Part shown: one piece after another, positions 19,258 to 26,215 of the stretch
Layout: each line of letters begins with the position of its first letter
Numbering within the stretch: position 1 is the stretch's first letter
Assembly (NCBI RefSeq): GCF_000012325.1
Contig: NC_003910.7
Span: 868,001 to 932,000, forward strand
Source of the DNA: Colwellia psychrerythraea 34H
GTDB lineage: Bacteria; Pseudomonadota; Gammaproteobacteria; Enterobacterales; Alteromonadaceae
Length of the DNA stretch: 64,000 nt
Reading direction: 5' to 3'
Notes under the pieces: model-generated
Databases searched by the model: none
Told to the model about the DNA's origin: nothing
What the model saw: the letters and a program-made list of their open reading frames with translations, nothing else
Program-made: the position numbers and the translations under genes

Positions 19258-20289
19258 TCATAAGTTTAAGCCACAGCAAAATTGATAACTTAATCCACTT
19301 TTACAGAAACAATTACTAAGCAGGTTTCCCGTTTTTATATCTTTTAATGAAATTAAACTGCCATTTAAGTTTACTGGTCCATGGGGGTTATCCCAGACGA
19401 TTACAGGTCTACCTTTTAATTTTTCCATAAAATCAATCGGTGGCTCAGGATTGGCGATTATAATTTGAGCAGAAGACGGAAGGTTATTTAAAATTTCATC
19501 TATTTCTTGTCGATCACATTCAAAATAGGAAATTCCAATAAAAACACAATGTGTAGACTTATTTAGTTCTTTTTTGAAACAGTTATTAGCTTCTTTAACC
19601 CATTGAAAATTTTTATACTTATTTACCTCATTCGGTACGATACATAGAGGCTGTGTTCTTGGGTAGAGCAAATCACTCGTCTTTAACCTTTTTATTGGCA
19701 TATCGTTAACATCAATTATCCCATTCAATGGATACCTTACAGGGATATCGAGACCAACTATTTCAAAATCAACCGAGCCATGGGGTTTAAAAAGTGGCAG
19801 TCCATGTCCATGACCATTTATTTGCTGGGAATTATAAATACAACCTAATTCATCTAAGCATGTTTCTAATAAAAGGTCGTAATTTAAAGAGAATGCATTT
19901 ATTAAATTATCTCTATGGAGTTGAAGCCACATAAACCAAGGCCAATCCTTTCGGAAGTTATCTATTTGAGCTGTAGCTAAATGTGAAAAAGAAATCGTCA
20001 GAAAGTGCCTAGCTTCAATCAAACATCGTCTGACCTCAACACCTAATGATTTGCAAAAACTTTCGTTTTGAAGTTTTAAAAATATATCAAAATCACTTTC
20101 ATCAGGAAGCGAGTCTTTAATTAACTTGAGGTTAGGCAAGCAATCGATAAGTAAAACATCACTATCAGGACACTTTATTTCCCAGCTTAGAGGTGCTTGA
20201 GTATTCCATTCCTGCATTAAGCTTGTAAAATAACCGAAGCTGATAGAAAATCCATTACCAACTATCATCGAAATTTTTGGTTTATTCAT
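19258..20289 (-). CDS. SIR2-like protein with C-terminal SEC-C motif, candidate defence effector
   Basis: The 343-residue product has three hallmarks of SIR2-like NAD-binding domains: GNGFS at 11-15, SLNYD at 134-138 and KPHGS at 168-172 (catalytic-type His), followed by [15 protein letters not shown] around 250-264. The last 20 residues form a SEC-C zinc motif (C327, C329, C338, C339; CxCx8CC). SIR2-like domains act as NAD-depleting effectors in several anti-phage systems (Thoeris, DSR, prokaryotic Argonaute partners). SEC-C often marks nucleic-acid or protein contacts. It lies at the far left of the prophage, away from the structural genes, the usual place for cargo. A defence role is inference. 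Confidence 0.75.
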
Positions 20290-20391
20290 ATTAATCTCAA
20301 TTACTACAGTGACATATTCTGTTGTTTAGTAATTACTAATTTACCTTAACCCTCTAAATTTTCATATCTTTATAGTAGCTATATTGTTCAG

Positions 20392-20423
20392 ATTATAATA
20401 AATGTAATTTAAAAATTACATTT
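20392..20423 (-). promoter_or_regulatory. candidate promoter and palindromic operator of the SIR2 gene
   Basis: A perfect palindrome of 11-bp arms (AAATGTAATTT / AAATTACATTT, 20400-20423) sits just upstream of a minus-strand TATAAT at 20397-20392, overlapping the -35 position. It is 103 bp from the SIR2 start codon. No match to a -35 consensus is present, so an activator- or repressor-controlled promoter is possible. Confidence 0.4.
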
Positions 20424-20481
20424 ATAGTGTGTGTTAATAATAGGGAAATATCGTTTAGTGTGAAGCAGCATAATTTGGTGT

Positions 20482-20515
20482 AATCGACCCCCGTAATACA
20501 TGACGGGGGTCGATT
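20482..20515. other. 13-bp perfect hairpin in the phage non-coding region
   Basis: AATCGACCCCCGT, an 8-nt loop, then its exact complement. There is no T run after it, so it is unlikely to be a simple terminator. The GGGGG-containing stem recurs in modified form at 20962-20991. Stable hairpins in a long non-coding stretch are typical of filamentous-phage packaging signals and replication origins. Confidence 0.6.
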
Positions 20516-20570
20516 CAGTTAAAGTTTATTACGAAAATAATATTTAGTTGAAATATCATTAGTAAGAATA

Positions 20571-20738
20571 TTAATTTTCTGAATTAGTAGTATAAGAGGA
20601 TAGTAGCAAATTATATTCTGTTGATATATTCCACATCGTTAGAAGTCTCTTTAGTTCAACAAGCTCACTATGGGTGGGGTCGCCATTAATTGATTTTTCT
20701 GATAAAAAATTTAAACGTCTGAATTCTTCGCTAGTCAT
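20571..20738 (-). CDS. small acidic protein, 55 residues, probably phage-associated
   Basis: It starts MTSEEFRRLNFLSEKSINGD, is rich in charged residues, and probably forms two helices. A good ribosome-binding site (AAGGA, 9 bp before the ATG at 20738) supports it. I recall similar short proteins beside inovirus-like elements but cannot verify a family. It lies in the prophage's long intergenic region between two related hairpins. No function can be given. Confidence 0.6.
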   Translation of the reverse strand: MTSEEFRRLNFLSEKSINGDPTHSELVELKRLLTMWNISTEYNLLLSSYTTNSEN

Positions 20739-21351
20739 AATAATCATCCTTGATTCATACTAACTAAAATATAGTTAACTTTTTGTTTTATACAAATTTT
20801 ATAAATATTCGCTACGCGATGAAGTACAGAAGAGCACTCGCTTCGCTCGATTAGTGCAGTTTGTTTTTTTCTTAACGCTTCGCTAAAAAAGAACAAACCT
20901 AAAACTGACAAATCGCTGTAGGCCTCAGCAATTAACGCATACAGCAGCACTCCGAAAAAACTTTACCCCCGTATTACTAAACGGGAGTAAAATCTTTCAT
21001 TTCCTCCTACCGCTCCATTCCTCTTCCTCGTTGCTCAGGCTTCGCCCTCGTCCTCGTCATCATCGCTCAGGGTCGTCAATAGAAAGCTCAGTTGCCTAAA
21101 AGTAATCATTAAGTAAAGAATAGAGAAAAGGTCAAAAGCGGTTCCAAAGAGCTTCAAGCCTAATTTAGTAAAGTAAAATAAAGGTTTCTAAGAACATTTT
21201 TAAATACACAAAAATAACCTCAGACACTCCTTGATTTTCATTGACAAAATTATTCTCTCACTCTGTTTGATTAGCATCAAATTAAGCGCGCACCCCTATG
21301 TTTCTGCGAAACGGGTACACATTAAATTGACACTATCAGGGAACTTAGAGC
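20739..21351. other. long intergenic region of the inovirus, candidate origin/packaging region
   Basis: About 610 bp with no convincing gene. It holds stacked inverted repeats: CACTCGCTTCGCTCGATTAGTG near 20836, GTTTTTTTCTTAAC...GCTAAAAAAGAAC near 20860-20892, and a hairpin at 20962-20991. A pyrimidine-rich stretch lies at 20998-21070 and GTTTCTGCGAAAC near 21300. A 68-codon minus-strand ORF (20744-20950) just translates these hairpins. The architecture resembles the intergenic region of filamentous phages, but no nick site could be identified by eye. Confidence 0.45.
20962..20991 (-). other. second GGGGG-stem hairpin
   Basis: On the minus strand TTTACTCCCGT pairs with ACGGGGGTAAA across an 8-nt loop. 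The one imperfect pair is a T-G wobble on that strand and an A-C mismatch on the plus strand. It is thus best paired on the strand that encodes the phage genes, the presumed packaged strand. Confidence 0.5.
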
Positions 21352-21486
21352 ATGAATGATATTGAAGCTGAAATCGCTAACACTTTAAAAGAGATTGAAG
21401 AACTAAAGGAAGAGACACGGGCAATTGTGGCCAAAATGAAGACGCTAAATACTGCTGATGAAAAGGAAACTAATCATGCTAATTAA
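21352..21486 (+). CDS. 44-residue coiled-coil peptide
   Basis: The ORF starts at ATG 21352 and is almost entirely a heptad-like helix (NDIEAEIANTLKEIEELKEE). It ends in ATGCTAATTAA, so its stop lies inside the start region of the next gene, implying coupled translation. It runs opposite to the phage structural genes and towards Zot. I recognise no family. Confidence 0.5.
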   Translation: MNDIEAEIANTLKEIEELKEETRAIVAKMKTLNTADEKETNHAN

Positions 21487-21724
21487 AATTAATGAGTCAG
21501 AGCCTGAGTTCGTCGCGTTCGTTGAATCGCTTAAACAACATTACAGTGAAGCAACCGCCGCTGGTGCAACAAAGAAAGCGATCGTTAATCATGTATCAGT
21601 GACCAAAGAATTAAGGAAAACAAAAAAGAAGCTGGAAAAGCTTGAGGCGATACTTGAAGAAATCAAAACGATAAAGCGACAGCAGAAAGGGTTGCAACAA
21701 GCCCTCGATATTCTAACGGATTAG
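21476..21724 (+). CDS. 82-residue coiled-coil protein
   Basis: I chose the ATG at 21476 over the in-frame upstream codon at 21458, because AAGGA lies 10 bp before it and it overlaps the 44-residue ORF's stop. An N-terminal part with EPEFVAFVESLKQHY is followed by a long basic coiled coil (residues about 42-80, KELRKTKKKLEKLEAILEEI). Its stop codon is supplied by the first unit of the 44-bp repeat array. It is probably cargo or a phage accessory factor; function unknown. Confidence 0.6.
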   Translation: MLIKINESEPEFVAFVESLKQHYSEATAAGATKKAIVNHVSVTKELRKTKKKLEKLEAILEEIKTIKRQQKGLQQALDILTD

Positions 21725-21907
21725 TACCAAAAGGTTATCCTGGCAAGCGTGCCTGGACAATGAATTAGTACCAAAAAGTTATCCTGGCAAGCGTGCCTGG
21801 ACAATGAATTAGTACCAAAAAGTTATCCTGGCAAGCGTGCCTGGACAATGAATTAGTACCAAAAAGTTATCCTGGCAAGCATGCCTGGACAATGAATTAG
21901 TACCAAA
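21721..21907. repeat. 44-bp tandem repeat, four units plus a partial fifth
   Basis: The units begin at 21721, 21765, 21809 and 21853, with a partial one at 21897. Units differ by a single base or less. Each starts TTAGTACCAAAA and contains an imperfect inverted repeat around GGCA-AGCG-TGCC. The array fills the space between the convergent coiled-coil and Zot genes. It is not a CRISPR array, because units are contiguous with no spacers. Confidence 0.95.
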
Positions 21908-21950
21908 AAAGGCTTACCGGTTTAACCAGGTTAAACAACTTTGGTACTAA
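21897..21950. other. nested hairpin closing the repeat array
   Basis: TTAGTACCAAA (21897-21907) pairs with TTTGGTACTAA (21940-21950). Inside is a second perfect palindrome, GTTTAACC-A-GGTTAAAC (21920-21936). It lies between convergent genes and could end transcription from both sides or serve as a replication or packaging structure. No U run follows on either strand. Confidence 0.6.
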
Positions 21951-22001
21951 AACGTAAAAAAGAACGTAATAACGGCTACGTACAACACATAAACAAACAA
22001 C

Positions 22002-23369
22002 TTAGAGTAATGACAACTGAATAGGGCTATTGCCCCTCGCTTCTTGAAAAGGCTCACTCGGTTTAGTTGGCTCACAATACACATAGTTACTGTGATTATT
22101 TGACCTTAATTCAACTAAACAGTCTGAGCTAAAGAAAATCTTATAACCCATCGCTATTAACGATTCAGAGCCAACATTTAATACTTCATCATTAATGTAA
22201 GCAGTGAAGACATAATCACGAGTAACACGATGCTTATTAAAATAAACCGTATTAACCGCATTGATATACATCTTGGTCGCACCGAACGGCAGCGCTACAA
22301 AATTATTAGGCGCAGTAACAGTCGAAACACTAGCACGACGAAAAGAAAAAGGATTAATCTCCCCATCACTTTTTTGAGCAGTACGAACGGAAGCATTAGC
22401 AACTTGAACAGCAGCCGCTGAAGCTTTCGGACTTTGTGAAATCGCATTAGGTAAACTATTCGCCAACGGTTCATCAACTTCAATGCTTTCATCGTCGAAG
22501 AAAAAGAAAACCATATACACAAGATAGGCAACCACAAAGGCGAAGCCAACAATAACACTAGGAGTAATAGGCGACTGACCAGCGCCCGATTTAGTAGATT
22601 TTCCTGTTGCTGTGGACTTATAAAGTTTGAAAACATCGAGCGGCACCTTTTTGAACGTGACAATATCGTTTTTACCAACAGAAATTCCATTAGTTTTGGG
22701 TAAATGTTCTAGAATTCTAGGACGTCTTTTGTAGTAGGGAATTGGGATCGCATCTTTTGACGAGTGAGCATAAGCAACCTCACAAACAGAGCGGATAAAC
22801 GATGATATTTCCTTAATATCAGGCGTGGCCAATAAGATATCCCAGTTGTAATGCCTATGACGCATAAAGCATTCACGCAGCGTTCTTGGGTATCGTAAAT
22901 AATTTCGCTCATCAAAAAGAGATTCACCAATATCATCCTGATAATCTTCAATGTTTACATTGGACTTAATTTTGCGTTGTTCTTCATGATAAATTTCCGA
23001 AAACTCTTGAGGCAATAAATCATCAAAAGCGCCCTCAGTCTTATAGTCATAATCAGAAGCCTTAAAAGACTTATCATTTGGGTAAATATCTTGTATTTCA
23101 TCCAGAAAGATAAGCGCGCCAATCGGCAACCAATGAAAGAAATTACGCATCAACAACATACCCGTATCATTACCAATACTTATTCGTAACAATCTAGCCG
23201 TACTAGGAAAAACCTCTTTTAACTCGCGCTGTATCTCTTCAAGCGTTTTGATGCCCTGCAAATTAGTAACAACTACACGACCAAGACGTAAAGCAGGAAC
23301 AATTTCAAACCACATGGCCGTAGATGATTTGTAAGAGCCTGGGGGACCATGAAAAACTTTAGTAGCCAT
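22002..23369 (-). CDS. zot: Zot-like filamentous phage assembly ATPase (pI)
   Basis: The 455-residue product has an N-terminal P-loop ATPase with Walker A GPPGSYKS at 8-15 and Walker B ALIFLDE at 85-91. One transmembrane segment lies at about 271-291, followed by a periplasmic domain. This is the layout of pI/Zot, the inner-membrane motor that extrudes filamentous phage. It is the last gene of the morphogenesis block, after the pVI-like gene and a tiny membrane peptide. Zot toxin activity should not be assumed from this family membership. Confidence 0.92.
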   Translation of the reverse strand: MATKVFHGPPGSYKSSTAMWFEIVPALRLGRVVVTNLQGIKTLEEIQRELKEVFPSTARLLRISIGNDTGMLLMRNFFHWLPIGALIFLDEIQDIYPNDKSFKASDYDYKTEGAFDDLLPQEFSEIYHEEQRKIKSNVNIEDYQDDIGESLFDERNYLRYPRTLRECFMRHRHYNWDILLATPDIKEISSFIRSVCEVAYAHSSKDAIPIPYYKRRPRILEHLPKTNGISVGKNDIVTFKKVPLDVFKLYKSTATGKSTKSGAGQSPITPSVIVGFAFVVAYLVYMVFFFFDDESIEVDEPLANSLPNAISQSPKASAAAVQVANASVRTAQKSDGEINPFSFRRASVSTVTAPNNFVALPFGATKMYINAVNTVYFNKHRVTRDYVFTAYINDEVLNVGSESLIAMGYKIFFSSDCLVELRSNNHSNYVYCEPTKPSEPFQEARGNSPIQLSLL

Positions 23370-23372
23370 GAG

Positions 23373-23459
23373 TTAACCTCTTTGCATATAAAACAAAACG
23401 ACAAATGAAAAAACAATCAAAAAAGATAAACGCGCAGACAAATATATAAATCTAATCAT
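23373..23459 (-). CDS. 28-residue single-span membrane peptide, pVII/pIX-like candidate
   Basis: The ORF reads MIRFIYLSARLSFLIVFSFV, then VLFYMQRG and stop: a short basic N terminus, one transmembrane helix and a charged end. Its ATG overlaps the pVI-like stop (TAATG), and its own stop lies 4 bp before the zot start, so translation is probably coupled on both sides. Filamentous phages encode coat-tip peptides of about this size, but Ff pVII/pIX precede gene VIII. The analogy therefore rests on size and topology only. Confidence 0.55.
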   Translation of the reverse strand: MIRFIYLSARLSFLIVFSFVVLFYMQRG

Positions 23460-23863
23460 TAGAAACTCATCTGATAAACAAGACGTGTAATAAGCGCCTC
23501 AATAAGTAAGCTAAGCGCATCAAAAAAACGCATATCTGAAGCCGCTTGTCGTAAATCAGGCGGAAGATTAGAAATTGCCGTATTCACAACCTCATTAATG
23601 TTAATCATTTGAATAAAAGATAAAGCGACCTCATGAGCAAAAACCAACGTTTCATACATAAGATAAAACTTTAAATAGAGTAAATAACTCGTTAACCAAA
23701 CAAAAAAATCACCTATTGCAGTAGGAATAATGACAGTAAAAAACTCATAAATACTCATGAAAAAGATTGTGGCAGTTTCAAAAAAACCAGTAACACCCGT
23801 TTGAGGAGCAGCAAAAACATCAAAGGAAAAAAAAGCTAATAAAACAAAAATCAATAACTTCAT
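23459..23863 (-). CDS. DUF2523/pVI-like minor coat protein
   Basis: The 134-residue product has a signal-like N terminus (cleavage near VFA-AP, residue 18) and two or three further hydrophobic helices. The LPPDLRQAASDMRFFDALSL stretch resembles DUF2523 proteins that occupy the gene VI slot between pIII and pI. It would cap the virion end together with the adsorption protein. It overlaps the upstream adsorption-protein gene by 4 bp. Confidence 0.75.
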   Translation of the reverse strand: MKLLIFVLLAFFSFDVFAAPQTGVTGFFETATIFFMSIYEFFTVIIPTAIGDFFVWLTSYLLYLKFYLMYETLVFAHEVALSFIQMININEVVNTAISNLPPDLRQAASDMRFFDALSLLIEALITRLVYQMSF

Positions 23864-25233
23864 GATTTAATCCCCCCAAGTACAATAGTCAACGCACTAA
23901 GGGCAGCAAGAAAATAAACAACATTGCCAACACCGCCAAAATACTCAGAAAAACGAGCTAATGAAATATCATGAGAACCCCATTTACCTAAATCAAGATT
24001 ATTAGCCTGATAACCACCACTATTACCCGCCGTAAAATTAAACTTTTCCCTTACCTCATTAATAAACAACCTATTCTCAACACCAATAGAAGCCTTAAAA
24101 CCATCAGTAAGACCAGTTAAATCACTTTCATTAATAAAAAGAGTGTCATAAGCACTAAAGCTAGCTACGCCAAAATCAGACTGATAACTACCCCCTAATT
24201 CATCACCCAAACCATCAATTTTATCACCCAAACCATCGATACCAGAACCAAGACTATTAACAGCACCAATAATACCCTTATCATCAAAAACAGCTTTTTC
24301 AATACGATTAACAGCATCAATAATACCGTTAGCAGAATTACTAACAGTGGTTGATATATCATCAGATTTTTCAACAATAGTTTGATTAGTTGTCTCAGTG
24401 GTAGAAGCTAAATTTTTAGTATTAGCATTGCGGGTAGCAACAACTTCATTAATAAGCTTATCGCCTTGTAATGATGAAATATTTGAAGAGGTGTCAGAAG
24501 TGGTTCCATCAGCTTCATAATCAATATCATGTTCAACATCTTCAGTAGTAGTTGTAGAGGGGTCAACACTTGAACCAGTACTACCAGAACCGAAATCTAA
24601 ATCACTAGGTGGCTCAGGAACATCACAAAAAGGATAAACTGAACAATCCTCTTCTTTAGGTATAGAGCCATCATTACAAACACCAGTACAAGAAGTAGTG
24701 CCTTGACCATCATCAGTATAATTTGAACTTTTAACGCCCCAGTTATTAGCACATTGATTTTTTACAACATCGTTACACTTATCAGACTCAGATTTAAAAT
24801 CTTCACAAGAATAACTATAAACATTAGGGGAAGTGTAAACGAAACCAGTAACAACTCTTGAAGTAGAACTACAATCTAAATTTGCTAATTCATGGCATTC
24901 AATAGGAGATTGACAACCGACAGAATAAGACAAATAAAGAGTAGCAGTGATATTACCAGAATCATTACACTGAGAACCCAAGCGATACTTAATCCTTGTA
25001 GAGCTTGAATAAATAAGAGGACATTTATAATAGGTATTACCATCACCGTAAGCGATTTCAGAGGGGGCAATCTGAGCACAATTAGCTGATTGGGCATCAT
25101 CACCAGAACAATAATCAAAAGTAAAAGCCGAAGCTAAACCTATTTTATTAGTGATCGTAACAATAGCCGAAACATTAAAACTAAAAATAAAAATCAGGAT
25201 AAAAAGTAATAATCGAAACATAACAAGACTCAA
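23860..25233 (-). CDS. pIII-like adsorption/minor coat protein
   Basis: The 457-residue product has a signal peptide (about residues 1-23), a Cys-rich N-terminal region of around 180 residues, and an acidic Ser/Thr-rich linker (about 205-255). A helical segment with GLGDKIDGLGDEL repeats follows, and then a single C-terminal membrane anchor (ALSALTIVLGGI). This order (secreted head, linker, C-terminal anchor) is that of filamentous phage receptor-binding proteins. The receptor is unknown. It is the most diverged type of inovirus gene, so assignment is by architecture and position. Confidence 0.8.
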   Translation of the reverse strand: MSLVMFRLLLFILIFIFSFNVSAIVTITNKIGLASAFTFDYCSGDDAQSANCAQIAPSEIAYGDGNTYYKCPLIYSSSTRIKYRLGSQCNDSGNITATLYLSYSVGCQSPIECHELANLDCSSTSRVVTGFVYTSPNVYSYSCEDFKSESDKCNDVVKNQCANNWGVKSSNYTDDGQGTTSCTGVCNDGSIPKEEDCSVYPFCDVPEPPSDLDFGSGSTGSSVDPSTTTTEDVEHDIDYEADGTTSDTSSNISSLQGDKLINEVVATRNANTKNLASTTETTNQTIVEKSDDISTTVSNSANGIIDAVNRIEKAVFDDKGIIGAVNSLGSGIDGLGDKIDGLGDELGGSYQSDFGVASFSAYDTLFINESDLTGLTDGFKASIGVENRLFINEVREKFNFTAGNSGGYQANNLDLGKWGSHDISLARFSEYFGGVGNVVYFLAALSALTIVLGGIKS

Positions 25234-25242
25234 ATTTTAGGT

Positions 25243-25271
25243 AAAAAAAAGGACTTCCTAAGAAGCCCTAA
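25243..25271 (-). terminator. terminator after the coat gene
   Basis: On the minus strand GGGCTTC...GAAGTCC (one G-T pair) is followed by an uninterrupted run of eight T. It lies between the coat gene and the adsorption gene. Partial termination there would give abundant coat mRNA and little downstream mRNA, as after gene VIII in Ff phages. Confidence 0.75.
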
Positions 25272-25341
25272 TCCCGCTTGTAAATCCCTCGATACAGCAG
25301 TAATAAAGGCAACAAGCTAATAAAATGGTTGTGACCATCGC

Positions 25342-25569
25342 TTAACGACCGAACCAACCAAGCATTTTACCAACACCAAAACCAAGGATTGCTACACCAA
25401 TAACACCCGCTATAACAGCGGTTACATTGCCACTACCTTCAGTTACTGCCGTACCAATTTGAGCCGTATAATCAGCCGCTTGAACCGCAGCAGAAGAGCC
25501 AGCAATTGCAGAAACAGCAGCTACCGCTTTAACTTTTTTTGTTTTTAAAAAACTAACTAATTTGTTCAT
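25342..25569 (-). CDS. major coat protein (pVIII-like)
   Basis: The 75-residue precursor has a basic N terminus with a hydrophobic signal (cleavage near VQA-AD, residue 32). The mature chain of about 44 residues has an acidic start, a Gly/Ala/Val/Ile membrane helix and a basic end (GKMLGWFGR). That is the inovirus major coat plan. It is followed by a terminator and preceded by a small membrane protein gene. Confidence 0.9.
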   Translation of the reverse strand: MNKLVSFLKTKKVKAVAAVSAIAGSSAAVQAADYTAQIGTAVTEGSGNVTAVIAGVIGVAILGFGVGKMLGWFGR

Positions 25570-25584
25570 GTTATAAACCTTATT

Positions 25585-25839
25585 TTATTTACCTAACCAG
25601 CGAGCAACACGCCCACCGAAATGTGATGTTAAAAAAGCCATAATTAGCGCTAATTCAACGATTGCGAACACTTCTACATCAAAAGCAAAAAGCAGATGTA
25701 GCGTTTCATTCATTTGTTGTAGTGAGCCACTTTGTAATTCAACGAATTCAGACTGACTCACCAAAACAAATTCTGTACAGTCCGTTTCTGCAACTATTTT
25801 TAAATAACCTGTACCGTCATTAGCTGCACAAACCGACAT
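25585..25839 (-). CDS. small inovirus membrane protein
   Basis: The 84-residue product has a soluble N-terminal half with two Cys (CAANDGTGYLKIVAETDC) and one C-terminal transmembrane helix (about 53-72) ending in basic residues. It lies between the ssDNA-binding-like gene and the coat gene, a slot that in Vibrio filamentous phages holds small minor coat or unknown proteins. The specific role is not known. Confidence 0.65.
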   Translation of the reverse strand: MSVCAANDGTGYLKIVAETDCTEFVLVSQSEFVELQSGSLQQMNETLHLLFAFDVEVFAIVELALIMAFLTSHFGGRVARWLGK

Positions 25840-25845
25840 AATTAA

Positions 25846-26190
25846 TTAACCTGCTTTTTGTTGTTGAGCGGGTTCAATCACAAGCAGTACGGCTTTTGAA
25901 TCAACGTAAACATTGCGGTAATCACCGACATTCACAGGTAATTCAACCAAAGCACCGTGACTTTCTGAAAGCGTTTTAATGAAAAAGGCATCTTTTTCTT
26001 TTTCAGCACTTATGCGAGCGGTTCTAATCATCTTTTGTTCTTGGTCAAAGCCATTAACAAAAGAGACTTCAATACCAATTTCGGTATAGCTGTTCTCTTG
26101 AGCTACGCCACCTTTATCGATGTAACGGTTTTTAGTTAACTTAGTACCGACTAAAATGCCGCGTAAAAAAATACCTGTTTGAATACTCAT
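25846..26190 (-). CDS. ssDNA-binding-like phage protein (DUF1293 type)
   Basis: The 114-residue product is mostly beta-strand by appearance (GIFLRGILVGTKLTKN, ARISAEKEKDAFF) and fits the DUF1293/gpV-like group that follows Rep in marine filamentous phages. Such proteins coat new single-stranded phage DNA before assembly. Assignment is by size, position directly after rep, and general similarity. No diagnostic motif exists. Confidence 0.6.
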   Translation of the reverse strand: MSIQTGIFLRGILVGTKLTKNRYIDKGGVAQENSYTEIGIEVSFVNGFDQEQKMIRTARISAEKEKDAFFIKTLSESHGALVELPVNVGDYRNVYVDSKAVLLVIEPAQQQKAG

Positions 26191-26215
26191 GTTTATCTCT
26201 CCAAATAATTAATGT

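Noticed and set aside
20744..20950. 68-codon minus-strand ORF in the phage intergenic region
   Set aside because: It translates stacked inverted repeats (CGCTTCGCT blocks); the sequence is better explained as DNA hairpins.
21721..21907. CRISPR array
   Set aside because: Units are contiguous 44-bp tandem repeats without spacers, and no cas genes are present.
25258..25338. 26-codon hydrophobic ORF between coat gene and adsorption gene
   Set aside because: No ribosome-binding site, and it runs into the terminator hairpin; translational coupling to the coat stop is possible but unsupported.
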